From Apodemus sylvaticus (lineage: Eukaryota; Chordata; Mammalia; Rodentia; Muridae), in assembly GCF_947179515.1 (NCBI RefSeq), contig NC_067480.1:14223588-14287587 (forward strand): a stretch of 64,000 bases of DNA, written 5' to 3'. The notes under the pieces were generated by a model. It ran no database searches, was not told the origin of the DNA, and was given only the letters and a program-made list of their open reading frames with translations. A program made the position numbers and the translations under genes. Below, one piece after another: positions 11,698 to 22,544 of the stretch; position 1 is the stretch's first letter; every line of letters starts with the position of its first letter.

Positions 11698-12948
11698 TTA
11701 TACTTGTGTGGTTATCTTCTTTGGGTTTGATGAAAGAAGCTTAATATCCTTTTCTTTCCAGTGTATAGTTTCCCTCGTTGTAATGGTGTTTCCCCTTATT
11801 ATCCTTTGTAGGGCTGGGTTTGTAGAAAGATATTGTGTAAATTTGGTTTTGTCATGGAATATCTTGGTTTCTCCATCTATAGTAATTGAGAGTTTCGCTG
11901 GGTATAGAAGTCTCGGCTGGCATTTGTGTTCTCATAGAGTCTGCATGAGCTCCGCCCAGGATCTTCTTGCTTTCATGGTCTCTGGTGAGAAATCTGGTGT
12001 AATTCTGATAGGTCTTCCTTTATATGTTACTTGCCCTTTTTCTCTTACTCCCCTAAGTATTCTTTCTTTGTTTAGTACATTTGGGGTTTTGATTATTATG
12101 TTACGGGAGGTATTTCTGTTCTGGTCCAGTCTGTTTGGAGTTCTGTAGGCTTCTTGTATATTCATGGGCATCTCTCTCTTTAGGTTAGGGAAGTTTTCTT
12201 CCATAATTTTATTGAAGATATTTGCTGGCCCTTTAAGTTGTAAATCTTCACTCTCATCAATGCCTATAATCCTTAGATTTGGCTTTCTCATTGTGTCCTG
12301 GATTTCCTGGATATTTTGGGTTACAAGCTTTCTGCATTTTGCATTTTCTTTAACTGTTGAGTCCATGGTTTCTATGGTATCTTTGGCATCTGAGATTCTT
12401 TCTTCTATCTCTTGTATTCTGTTGTTGATATTTGCATCTATGGTCCCTGATTTCTTCCCAAGGTTTTCTATCTCCAAAGTTATCTCCCTTTGTGCTTTCT
12501 TAATTGTTTCTACTTCTGTTTTTAGATCCTGGAGGGTTTTGCTCAGTTCTGTCATTTGATTGTTTGTGTTTTCCTCTAATTCTTTAAGAGATTTTTATGT
12601 TTCCTCTTTCATGACTTATGCCTGTTGATCAAAGTTCTCCTGTATTTCTTTAAGTGATTTTTGCGTTCCCTCCTTATTGGCTTTTGTATTCTCCTGAATT
12701 TCTTTCAATGATTTTTGTGTTTCCCTTGTAAGGGCTTCTAATTCTTGATCCATTTTCTCCTGAATTTCTTTATGTATGTCCTTCATGTGTTCCTGTACCA
12801 GCATCATGACCAGTGATTTTAAATCCAAATCTTGTTTTTCTGGTGTGTTGGGGTATCCAGGACTTGCTAATATTGGAGAATTGGTTTCAGATGTTGCCAT
12901 AATGCCTTGGTTTCTGTTAGTAGCGTTCCTACGTTTGCCTTTAGCCAT
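11698..12948 (-). pseudogene. L1 ORF1 (RNA-binding chaperone), broken
   Basis: Starts at 'MAKGKRRN' (ATG at 12946-12948), which fits rat/mouse ORF1; the open frame continues about 38 codons further upstream into 5' UTR. The N-terminal half is coiled-coil with repeated units of the type 'ETQKSLKEIQENTKANKE' (12610-12800). This is followed by the RRM/C-terminal part with 'NLRIIGIDESEDLQLKGP' and 'EAYRTPNRLDQNRN'. A stop after 'FDQQA' (about 12615) and one at 11932 ('LMQTL-stop-EHKCQ') kill the frame. The natural end is TAA at 11698, close to ORF2. In life this protein coats L1 RNA as a trimer. Confidence 0.92.
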
Positions 12949-13618
12949 CAAGTTCTCCCAGGTGTTAGATGGTCTTATTGTCACTGGCTGGTGCTTCAAC
13001 CTACTGTGGATCTTTAAGGTTATCTCTGCAACACTGGATGACTGGGTTTCCTCTGGCACAGATTACTGATATGCTACCTTCCTCTTTTGCGCCTTTGGAG
13101 CCCTTCTCAGTCTTGCCTCAAGCAATGTTATACTTAGGTTGTCAAGCTCAACCAGGTATTCTCTGTCTGCTCTATTATGGAGCAAAGATGTTGTGGTGGG
13201 GGTCACTCCCTCTGTTGATTCTCACCTAGGATACAGGTCCTGAGATGGACTGGCTTGCAGATGAACCACCTATTTGCTCAGTTCCTGAGTGCAGGCAGAC
13301 CCCTGGCTGTTTGCATCACCAGAAATCTAAAGCTCAGTGTGATACAGTACCTAGTGATCGTTTTCTGTCCTGGCAGGCAGCGAGTCTGGCCGCGGGGCTT
13401 CTCTCCTTCCTCAGCCCCCTGGGCAGGACACACAGCCCCCACCCCGAGCCTAGTGGGCTGGCCGACAAACCAGCCTATGTGCTCAGTTCCTGAGTGCAGG
13501 CAGACCCCTGGAGGTTTGCACCTCCAGAAATCTAAAGCTCAGGGTGATACAGAACCTAGTGACCCTTTTCTGTCTTGGCAGGCAGCAAGTATGGCCAAGG
13601 GGCTTCTCTCCTTCCACT
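12949..13618 (-). promoter_or_regulatory. L1 5' UTR/promoter with tandem about 204-bp monomers
   Basis: GC-richer than its surroundings. The motif 'gttcctgagtgcaggcagac' starts at 13281 and again at 13485, which gives a 204-base period. The second unit is cut off after about 134 bases at the element's 5' end. Both units contain 'ctggcaggcag' and 'ggcttctctccttcc'. In rodent L1s such monomers carry the internal RNA polymerase II promoter, and their number varies between copies. Activity of this copy is inferred only from the family and is probably silenced or dead. Confidence 0.8.
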
Positions 13619-14430
13619 GAGTCTAACTTTTTGAAGTCTTCATATATATTGGATATTATGCCTCTACTGGATGTAGAATTGATACAGATCTTTTCCCAAT
13701 CTTTTGGATGCAGTTTGTCCTGTTGACAGTGTCCTTTGCCTTACAGAAGTTTTGCAATTTTCGGAGGTCCCATTTGTTGATTCTTGATCTTCGAGTATAA
13801 GCCATTGGTGTTCCATTCAGGAAATTTTCCTCTGTACCTGTGTTTGAGGCTTTTCCCCACTTTCTTTTCTATTAGATTCAGTGTATCTGGTTTTATGTGG
13901 ATGTCCTTGATCCACTTGTTCTTGAGCTTTGTACAGGATATGAATTGTTCAATTTGCATTCTTCTACATGTTGACTGCTACTTTAACCAGCACCATTCTT
14001 TGAAAATGCTGTCTCTTTTCCATTGGATGGTTTTAGTTTTTTGGCAACAATAAAGTGGCCATTGGTGTGTCGGTTCATTTCTGAGTCTTCAATTCTATTC
14101 CATTCATCTACCTGCCTGTCACTGTACCAATACCATGCAGTTTTTAATCACTATTTTTCTGTAGTACAACTTTAGTTCAGGGATGGTGATTCCCCCAGGT
14201 GTTCTCTTATTGTTGAAAATAGTTTTCGCTCTCCTGGGTTTTTTGTTATCCCAAATGAATTTGAGAATTTTTCTTTTTAACTCAATGAAGAATTGAGTTG
14301 GAATTTTGAAGGGATTGAATTGAATCTGTAGATTTCTTTCAGCAAAATGGCCATTTTTACTATATTAATCCTGCCAATCCTTGAGCATGGGAGGTCTTTC
14401 TATCTTCTGAGGCCTTCTTTTATTTCTTCC
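13619..14430 (-). mobile_element. Older L1: main part of the inverted 5' segment (ORF2)
   Basis: Minus-strand ORF2 running from the linker after RT ('[14 protein letters not shown]' equivalent near 14370) through 'WYWYSDRQ' and 'KLKNKWIKDIHIKPDT' to 'KLDSRE' at the insertion site. Frames are broken in several places. The right end at about 14430 joins directly to plus-strand ORF2 that begins at 'MAE', the codon region where the inverted segment ends on its far side (7532-7553). This is the geometry that twin priming predicts. Confidence 0.88.
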
Positions 14431-15950
14431 AATGGCCGAGACACACCTAAAGAATTGTTCAGCATGCTTAGTAATCAGAGAAATGTAAAACAAAACGACC
14501 CTGAGATTCCACCTCACACAAGTCAGAATGACTGAGCTTAAAAACTCAGGTGACAGCAGATGCTGGTGAGGATGAGGAAAAAGAGGAACACTCCTCCATT
14601 GCTGGAGGGATTGCAAGCTGGTACAACCATTCTGTAAATCAGTCTGGCGGTTCCTTGGAAAATTTTACATAGTAGTACTTGAGAACCCAGCTATACCATC
14701 TCCTGGCCATATACCCAGAAGATGTTCTAACTTGTAATAAGGACATGTGCTCTAATATGTTCATAGCAGCCATATTTAATAGCCAAAAGCTGGAAAGAAC
14801 CCAGATGTCCCTCGATAGAGGAATGGATATAGAAAATGTGGTACATTTACACAATGAAATACTAATCAGCTATTAAAAACAATGACTTCATGAAATTCTT
14901 AGGTAAATAGTTGGATCTAGAATATATTGCCCCGAGTAAGGTAACTCAGTCACAAAACAACACACATGGTATCTACTCATTGATAAATGGATATTAGGCA
15001 AAGAGCATGGAATGCCCATGATACACATCCCAGACCACATGAAGCTCAAGAGGAAGGAAGACCAAAGAGTAGATGCTTCAGTCCAACTTAGAAGGGGGAA
15101 CAAAATAATAAAGGGAAATAGAGGCTGGGAGGGACTTGGGAGGAAGAAATGAGGGGAAGGGGGAAAGAAGGGAAGAATCAGGTATGCGAAGAGATAGAGG
15201 AGATGTACAGTGGGTCAGGAAATTGAACAGAGGTTTGTAACAATGGGGAATGGAGAATTGGGGTAGCAAGACCCAGATGCCACTAAAGCAAGAGCCTCCC
15301 AGGACCCCACGGGGATGACGTTAGCTGAAATAGCCCACAAAGGGAAGGGAGAACCTGTCAAGACCATATCTAGAGGTTAGCCATGCCCTCCCACCCCCCT
15401 TTTGAGGGATGGGGCCACCCACCTGTTTCCAAAATTTTAACCCAGAATTGCTCCTGTCTAAAGGAAATAGAGGGTCACAAAGTGGAGCAGAAACTGAAGG
15501 AAAGCCATCCAAACACTGTCTTACATGAAGATCCATCCCACATGCAGACGCCAAATCATGACACTATTGCTGATGCCAAGAAGTGCTTGTTGAAAGGAGC
15601 CTGATTCATCTGTCTCCTGAGAGGCTCTGCCAGATCCTGACCAATAGAGATGCTCGCAGCCAACCATGGGGCTGAGCACGGGAACCCCAGTGGAGGAGTC
15701 AGGGGAAGGACTGAAGGAGTTGAAGGGGCTTTACCTGGCATCAATGGGAGGGGAATCCCTTGGTCCTGTGAAGACTTGATATCCCAGTGTAGGGGAATGC
15801 TAGGGAGCTGAGGCAGGTGTGGTTAGGTATATGGGGAGCACCCTCACAAAAGCAGCGTAAGGGGGGAAGGAATAGGGAGGTTGCAGCAATGAAACCAGGA
15901 AAGGGGGATGACATTTGAACTGTAAATAAATTAAATACCCAATTAAAAAA
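14431..15950 (+). mobile_element. Older Lx-type L1: 3' segment with ORF2 end, 3' UTR and poly-A
   Basis: Plus-strand ORF2 C-terminus (to about 14995) with frames broken, then an Lx-type 3' UTR. Landmarks are 'cagaattgctcctgtctaaagg', 'gatgccaagaagtgcttg', 'gagaggctctgccag', 'tggaggag', and the end 'actgtaaataaattaaatacccaatt' plus a short A-run. A block of about 180 bases is missing near 15733, where 'ggggcttt' runs straight into 'acctggcatcaatggg'. The right target-site copy is 'aatggctttt' at 15951-15960. Confidence 0.88.
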
Positions 15951-15960
15951 AATGGCTTTT

Positions 15961-16950
15961 GGCCAACAGTTTGATGAGTAATGATGTACTTTACCAAATG
16001 CTCATTTCTATGTAGCATATACAAATATCTTGCCAGATTCAAAACTCATCACCTCAGTTATCTCACACTACACTTCCTTCAATGGAGAAAGTATTGATCT
16101 ACAACCTGATGGTTTTTTTTTTTCAATATTGCCTTTGTCTCTCTGGAGTCGGTGACTTTTATTTCTTCAATATCTATGTTTGAGTTCCAACAGCTGCGAA
16201 ATAAACATACTAATGTTTAAATATAACTTTAAAAAACTAGATTGAAGGTTAATATCTAACTTATAAAAGTTTTACTACAAGAGACAAGAGCTTGAGTTTT
16301 GAACGCACCCATTTTATCTTGTTTTGCCTCCGTGAATCTACTTTTGTTTTGAACTTAAAGGTATATCTGACCATTGTTAATATTGGCATTTATTTACCTC
16401 TTATTATTTTACATATCATTCAAAATATTTTCATCTTTTTCTAAAACATTAGTTTCCTTCCTTTTTGCATGCTTTATTGGAAAATTAAGTAGAAAAAAAA
16501 ACAGCATATGCTATCCCCAGTATCACTGTAACACTCAAAATTTCCTACTCATTTTTATATTTTTGAATATATTAGATAATTTTTGATTTGAAAAGAAGTT
16601 ATTTTATAACAAATCCATAATAATGAAGAAGTACTGTGCAATGTATTGCATCAAAAAATAAAATTCAAAAGTTAAAATATAATTTCTACTGAATATATTC
16701 CTAATTTTAAAGTAAAAAATGAATATGCAATTGAAAGAATGAAGCATACATATGCATACCTCTTTTCACAAGAACATAGCTAAAAGACAGGTTATATGTA
16801 ATTATAAATAAAATTTAAGGCCTGTATGCATATAAGTTAACAGATGATTGTACAAATATTAACAGTTGAGCATAAATCATATATAATTTTATTTGATAGT
16901 TAATACATACCTGTGTATGGTACTTAATAAACAATATAAAATGCACAAAT
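15961..16950. other. AT-rich sequence, nothing recognised
   Basis: No element landmarks or coding signature. It holds short A-runs and T-runs only. Confidence 0.5.
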
Positions 16951-16954
16951 ATCT

Positions 16955-17145
16955 AAAGCAGCAAGGCTCAATACCCCTGTGTAAAGGAATGCCAGGGTGG
17001 GGAGGCAGAAGTGGGTGTGGGTAGGTGGAGGTACACCCTCATGGAGGCAGGCAGTGTGGGGAAGGAATAGAGGGTTTCCTTCCAGAAGGGAAACCGGGAA
17101 ATTGGATACCATTTGAAATGTAAATAAATAAAATATGCAGAAATT
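16955..17145 (+). mobile_element. Lx-type L1 3' tail fragment
   Basis: A 5'-truncated tail of about 190 bases with the Lx ending order: 'gtaaaggaatgccagggtgggg', 'caccctcatggaggcagg', 'gggaaaccgggaaattggata', 'catttgaaatgtaaataaataaaat'. No clear target duplication was found. Confidence 0.85.
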
Positions 17146-17406
17146 TTCACTGTTGCTTAAAAAATGCATAGTAGTGTATTTCATCATGTATATGCAAAGT
17201 ATAAAGAATCTGACATCACTGAAGTAGAGACAAAATAAAAATTAGTTTCCAATGCCTGAGTAGTGCAGGGAAAGAGAATGGTGTAACAATACTATTCACT
17301 GGATCCCCATGGATGTATGTTTCAGTTAGGAAGTATAAGTTCTGATTTTCTACAGAAAAACAGACTAACATTCTTAATAAAGTTGAGTTGAATCTTTAAC
17401 TAACCG

Positions 17407-17670
17407 CGACCCCAGAGATCTCTCAAACACTGTGCCACTAACCAGGCAGCATACACCAGGAGATATAAGGCCTGACATATATAGCGTGGAGGACTGTCTG
17501 GTCTGGCCTCAGTGAGAGAAGATGCACCTAAACCTTGAGAGACTTAATGCCCCAGGGAGTGTGGAGGTCTGGTGTGTTGAGATGGGGTTGGTGGTGAGAA
17601 CATCCTCTTGAGCAAGGGGGGGGGGGGAGGAAGGGATGGAAGAACAGTTTGAGGGCAGACCAGGAAGGGA
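17407..17670 (+). mobile_element. Old rodent L1 3' UTR fragment (a type different from Lx)
   Basis: Contains 'agagatctctcaaacactgtgcc', 'cagcatacaccaggagatat', 'gaggactgtctggtctggcctcagtgagag' and 'acatcctcttgagca', then a G-run and 'gaagaacagtttgagggcagacc'. The same tail type recurs at 63.2 kb in plus and at 62.3-63.2 kb in minus orientation. It ends in an AAT array at 17679. Confidence 0.65.
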
Positions 17671-17678
17671 TCAATAAC

Positions 17679-17706
17679 TAATAATAATAATAATAATAAT
17701 AATAAT
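17679..17706. repeat. (AAT)n microsatellite
   Basis: About nine AAT units directly after the L1 tail, probably grown from its poly-A. Confidence 0.9.
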
Positions 17707-17708
17707 GC

Positions 17709-17875
17709 CAAGACTTTTGTAGAATATAGATTTTTAAAGTTTATGCATATAATTCTCTGAATTTTATCAGTGGTCTTTTACTTTAATTGTCTCCCTTTTT
17801 GTTTCCAGTTTATACTGATTTGGATGGTATATTCTGTTTGGTTAGTTTGTTAAAGGTTTTGTCAATCTTGTTAAC
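17709..17875 (-). mobile_element. Very old L1 ORF2 fragment, left part (split by provirus)
   Basis: Minus-strand relic of the ORF2 RT/linker region: 'ggttagtttgttaaaggttttgtcaatcttgttaac' is the antisense of the conserved '[17 protein letters not shown]' coding region. It breaks at the GTTAAC target and continues at 22908 with 'ctttttaaagagcaag' and 'tttcattgattctttgta'. Removing the provirus and one target copy restores the ORF2 order. Confidence 0.7.
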
Positions 17876-18201
17876 TGTAGAGAGAATCTCTTGTGTACTG
17901 TATGAAAGCTTCTCCTGTCAATAAACAAAGCTGTTGGCCTATTAGCTTAGGAAGGAAAGGGGAGGTGGGAGTTCTGGCAGGGAGAGAGGAGTCTGGGATA
18001 GAGTCACGCATGAGAAAAGATTTACCCTGAACACTGATATAGATGGTCACACGAACTAGCCATGTGTTAGCAACTAGAATGAATGAAAGAGCTAATTAAA
18101 TTCTGAGCTGGTTAGGTAACAAGCCCAAGCATATGGATTAAGTCTCACAGTGAGTATGTATTTCGGGAACTTGAGCACAAGTGGAAAAACCAGTAGTTAC
18201 A
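17876..18201 (+). repeat. 5' LTR of the ERVK-like provirus
   Basis: Starts TGTAGAGAGAATCTC and ends CAGTAGTTACA. Shared with the 3' LTR are 'agaatctctt..tactgtatg', 'ctgttggcctattagcttagg', 'gtctcacagt' and 'tttcgggaa...gtggaaaa'. A 'caataaac' near 17920 could be a polyadenylation relic. Confidence 0.83.
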
Positions 18202-18203
18202 AA

Positions 18204-18221
18204 TGGTGCACAGAACCTCTG
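18204..18221 (+). other. Probable primer-binding site relic
   Basis: Two bases after the LTR comes 'tggtgcacagaacc'. It keeps the TGGTGC start and the AACC of the tRNA-Phe type site known from IAP-class elements. The match is partial, so the primer identity is tentative. Confidence 0.4.
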
Positions 18222-18889
18222 CTGTAACCAGTGGGTCTCCCTGAGAAGAAGGTGAATAGCTTGCAGAGTGGCAGGACTGTCCCTTCCTGTCTGGATAATC
18301 TTGTTGGGAAGATTGGCTCTGTAAGGGTTGGCTTGAGCAACAAAGAACAGCTGCAGGCAATGGAAGCCAGGCTGAGACTGAGAAAACTTTCTGAGCAGGT
18401 ACAATAGGCTTGAAAATGTGCTGAGGTACTTAAAAAAAAAAAGGAAAGAAATTTGGTATAATGAATCATAAAAAAAAAAGTTTGAACGTAAGAAAGTAAA
18501 ATCCTTAAGGAGAGAGTTAGAGATTAAAAAGAAAAAAACATTTCCTAAGTTAAAATGGAAAAGACAATAATTAAAAAGCTCTGGATTCCATATGATTATT
18601 TTTTGCTTATCAGCATACAAATAATTATGTGTTCGGTAAGTATAACTTAGAATTTTGGAACTTTATATATCCTTTTTAAAATAGATTAAAAGAAGGGAGA
18701 CTTAAATAAGGAAAGGTCTAAAAGATGGAATTTTAGCATAGAAGCCCTGAAACAGAGTTTAAAGGATTAGTTTTTAACTTAGAATTTTACAAATATATAG
18801 ATATTACACATACAGATTTATATTTTATGTATATATTACATATATACATATATGTATATATACATACATACATATACATATATGTATAT

Positions 18890-18962
<73 letters not shown>

Positions 18963-19739
18963 CCAGGCCTCCTTTTTCAGTATTGTCACAACAACTGGAC
19001 ACCATTTTTCACATATTTTATTCATTAGTCATTTTTCCCTCTTGTGTTATGACAACATAAATATGCACAATAAACAAATTTAAGTTTGGTAAAACAAACA
19101 AACAAATAAAGTACAAGGTTGCTTTACGGATCCCCGGAGCTTGTGTTGGAAAAAAACCAAAGCTTCACACTGAAGCAATCCCACTCTTCCCTTTCTTTAA
19201 GTCAGAATAAAGAATCTTCAGAAGAGTCCAATTAGGAGCAGATGATAACAACAAAAACTAGTCACAAATTAAAATAGAATTAACAAAGTCTTGACTGGTA
19301 TGCTACGCTTATAACAATGTCATACAAACACTTATATGTTAATTTATTAGAGTGTGAAAATCTCAGATATGTACATGTGTTAATGCATGTTCAGAATTAC
19401 TATAAGCTTTTGCCTTAAATCTTAGAAAGGATGATTCTGAAGTTACACATTTATTAGAGTCAGTGGCTATCTTAGAGATTACTTTACAAATTGAAACTGA
19501 TGATGCTTTGCCATGTGTATCCATTAGTATACAACTATTTTTTTTTAGACAATATGACATAAAAATTTTAGAGGTACACCACACAATCCCACAGGACAAG
19601 GAATTGTAGAGAGCTAGTTGTATTTTAAAGGAGATGCTTAACAAACAAAAATAGGTAACAAAAGTTTCAGAGATAGATTACACAGTACTTTATTAACTTA
19701 AAATGTTTTTGAGTGAGCAAAAACCAACAGCTGCTGTGG
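18222..19739. other. Provirus interior, upstream part, decayed
   Basis: Expected position of leader and gag. No frame or motif is recognisable. It includes an A-rich stretch (18430-18550) and the AT microsatellite. Confidence 0.5.
18828..18959. repeat. AT-type microsatellite with a duplicated CATATATG/CATA unit
   Basis: A block 'catatatgtatatatacata' occurs twice in a row (from about 18847 and 18875) and is followed by about 29 perfect TA units (18902-18958). The array is self-complementary and can fold into hairpins or cruciforms. The 'YIYIYIY' reading frames across it are artefacts. Confidence 0.95.
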
Positions 19740-20086
19740 GACATTGAATTTTGGAATAACCCGCCGAACTAAATCAACCTGTTTATGTTAAGGATGCCAC
19801 TACTTCTAAATGGAAGGAAGGAAATGCGTTACAGTGGGAGAGAGGTCCTGTATTTGTTTCCAAGGAAAAAGATAAGTTGTTAATCCCTTCCAAATTGATA
19901 AAAATCAGATTTGATGGCAAGAGAACTTCTAAAGATCTTGGTTGCAAACAGAAAGAAAGAGATCATGAAGACCAACAAAATAGCTACCTTGTACTGCTGA
20001 TCCCCCTGCATGGGAACAGCTCTAAGTGTTCAGCTGAAGTTCCAGTCAGAATAGCAAGCAAATCTTGTTTGCTAAAGAACCTTTAA
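19740..20086 (+). pseudogene. Integrase C-terminal relic of the ERVK-like provirus
   Basis: Open on the plus strand to a TAA at 20084-20086. The DNA-binding domain signature of betaretrovirus-like integrases is visible: 'PVYVKD', a Trp-Lys pair ('SKWKEG'), 'LQWERGPVFV', then 'IPSKLIKIRF' near 19890. About 70 further residues after this resemble the lysine-rich pol tail. The core catalytic domain (DDE) upstream is not recognisable. It belongs to the provirus by position and strand. Old and non-functional. Confidence 0.6.
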
Positions 20087-20730
20087 GACATAGCATGACA
20101 TCCATTTGAATGGCCTAGATGGAAGCATATATTGCAGCTTGGTTATATAATGAAAACTAACTCGTAAAGACAGGTGTGTTACCTCCTCAGAGATCAGACA
20201 ATCAGCTTTAACTGAATTGTGTACACTCCACATTCGACATATGTCTTATTGAAGAAATGTATATACCCTTGAGAGGTTATATGTTTACAAACACTAATGA
20301 AGTCAGTATACCATAACAAAGTTCACTCTTGTGGATGTGGAGACATACTTATTCCAGCATCCTGCTTGATCCTACTTTGGAGTGCCTCAATGCTGTTTCC
20401 TTAAAAATCTGCATCTGGTACAATTTCAACATGGCTAGCTAGATCATCCTGTATCACAGACTTTTCCAGACAGGGCTTCAGTTAAACCCTGAATTTTCTC
20501 AGCATGTAGAGACTGGACAGCAAAAAATTCAGCTAGTTTTCTTAAAACTGGCCAACATCTAAAATTTTAAAGGGTTTCAAAAGAAAAGCAACACCCCAAA
20601 TCAGTAGGAGGCAATTTTAAGAGAGCATGGCTACATTCCCAAAGGCAGAATGGATAGTTTTGGTTGTTTGATTGAGTTGACATCATTATGTGGGGTTGTT
20701 GGCTAGATGCTAATGGTCTTGGTTGGCTAT
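20087..20730. other. Provirus interior, decayed (former env region)
   Basis: No frame, transmembrane segment or motif can be made out. Confidence 0.45.
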
Positions 20731-20734
20731 TATG

Positions 20735-21140
20735 CCCAGATCACAGGATTCCCACAGACACCAAAAGACCACCAGGAATTCACCTCATATACGGAAACAG
20801 TCTTTATTCAAACTGGAGCTCAAATGCTTCAACTTCTCCATTGCAGTGGATGGTTATAGAAGGACCTGCGCTGATGAAACTTTGTTTTTTTATCACAGTT
20901 ACATCAGGGTAAAGCACTTTCCTACTTAGCAGTTACATGGTTGGTGGACATTGGAAAACTGAAGCTTGGCGTGTTTCTATTGGCTAGTGATGATTCCAGC
21001 TTGGTATGACAATTGCTGCTAGCTTAGCAGTCTATTTTAGGATATCTGAAACTTTTCGGTACTTTCCTCCTAGGAGCTAGTTGACTGTCTCGAGGGATGG
21101 AGTGGCTGTTTCTAGGGATATATCATTTTCCAGAACACAT
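20735..21140 (-). repeat. Possible LTR inserted in reverse inside the provirus
   Basis: On the minus strand it has an AATAAAGAC signal (antisense 'gtctttattcaa' at about 20801), a promoter-proximal-like 'ggaggaaagtaccg', and a GC content above its surroundings. The order looks like U3-R-U5 of a rodent ERV solo LTR in minus orientation. I could not define exact ends or a target duplication. Confidence 0.35.
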
Positions 21141-22544
21141 TGGGATTTTTCCAGTAACTGAGTTCAACCTAAGGTCAAGTTAAACATAAAATGGAGTCTA
21201 AAAGTAAAGTATAGTTTGCAATTGGCCCTTTATTGATCAAGGAGAAAACAAAATGTAGTAGATTAGACTCAGAGAGTTCACTCTTGCTTTTACTTTCTTC
21301 TTTCATTTCTTTTTATGCTCTGGAAAAAAAGAAGGGTTGAAAAGAAGAAAATGGTGGATATAGAAATAATGCGGGAATAAGAGGAATAAAATCTAGATTA
21401 TTGAATCTGCTTTATATAATAGGGCTACTACTAGTCAAATATCTTATATTGGTATAAATCTTTGTATATTGATACAAATTAAGATTATATTAGATTACAA
21501 TATACTATCCATAAACTCCTTTTTCAGGTATTAAAATGGTTATGTTATTGTTAAAAATGCAATGTTAACTTCTAGTCCTTTTAAAAACATTTACAAACTA
21601 TTTAGGATAACATAAAATGCAAGTTAGTGTTTAGATAATCAAACTAATGGTGATGTTAGATACAAGTTTACTTAGTTAAAGAGATATGTTTCCAAGGTTG
21701 AACAGATAGTAAATAGCTGTAAACAAGTTATATTTGCCTATTCTGATATACTATAGATAGATGGTCACCTAAAACCTCAGAGATCTATGGAATATGTAAT
21801 TTAAAGATATTTTATTAATGAAAGGGCTTTTTACAATGATACATATCTTCTCCTGGAAGCACCTCATTTCACTTCAAAGAAGAAGATGAGCACCAAAGAA
21901 CCTCCTTGTAGAATTTGCTTTTAATGTGCCAAGCTAGCCATTGAGCAAGAAAACTGCCCTTGCCTCAACTGCAGACAGAATGATGTCCAAATGCAAAGAA
22001 TGCAGGGAAGTCAAGTACAAAGCTTTGCCAAGACAGGGTAAGCAGTCCTTCATACTTCTTGCTTCACAAAAATGTCTGTGAGATATTCTGGATGAGAAAG
22101 CTTCAGATGGTGCTCCAGTGAGAGAAATTTTGGGTGATTGCCCCTGCAGCCAGTTTTCTCTGACATTTCTACAGTTTTGGAAGCTGCTTACCGGCACTCC
22201 TGTATACTCAGGTAACATTTATTCTCTTTTAAGTCTCTGGTGGAGTTGAAGACTAGATATTTATAGTCTTATGTATAAGTTTAAATCGTATAGGATTTAA
22301 GAAAACACTTTGAAATCTAAGATGTTTTAGGCTGGTAATGCAAGTTATAATAGATATTGATTTAGGTACAGAACTCTAAAGTCACCAAGATAGGATAGAT
22401 AACACAGTACTTTCTTCAAGCTCATCAAATGTATATGGAATAAACATTATAAATATAATTTTACTTTATAGTTTTCATAATTGTTATTATTGTATACAGT
22501 TTATTATTGTAAGAGAAAGAGCCTAATCAATTGGTGTAAATAAG
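21141..22544. other. Provirus interior, 3' part, nothing recognised
   Basis: AT-rich, with no env frame. A purine-rich 'gtaagagaaagagcc' about 35 bases before the 3' LTR could be a decayed polypurine tract. Confidence 0.4.

Larger units (their letters stand above)
7631..13618 (-). mobile_element. Near-complete 6-kb L1, minus strand, with 5' UTR monomers
   Basis: Complete L1 layout on the minus strand. The 5' UTR is at 12949-13618, ORF1 at 11698-12948, ORF2 at 7871-11683, and the 3' UTR with poly-A (as T-run) at 7631-7870. The flanks carry the same 14-base 'gagtctaacttttt' (7621-7634 and 13619-13632, with the T-run shared with the tail), and the older L1 reads through once this block is removed. 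Both ORFs contain stops and frameshifts, so the copy cannot move by itself. The 3' UTR and ORFs differ more from the youngest copies than those differ from one another, so it is of intermediate age. Confidence 0.95.

Noticed and set aside
12776..13620. Several open frames on the plus strand across the L1 5' UTR and ORF1
   Set aside because: They are antisense to ORF1 or lie in the monomer repeats. The coding strand is minus, where ORF1 motifs are clear.
18138..18620. 160-residue minus-strand open frame overlapping the proviral LTR
   Set aside because: It lies antisense to the LTR and leader in A/T-rich DNA. No motif and no start context.
18787..19060. Tyr-Ile repeat proteins on both strands
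   Set aside because: Translation of a TA microsatellite.
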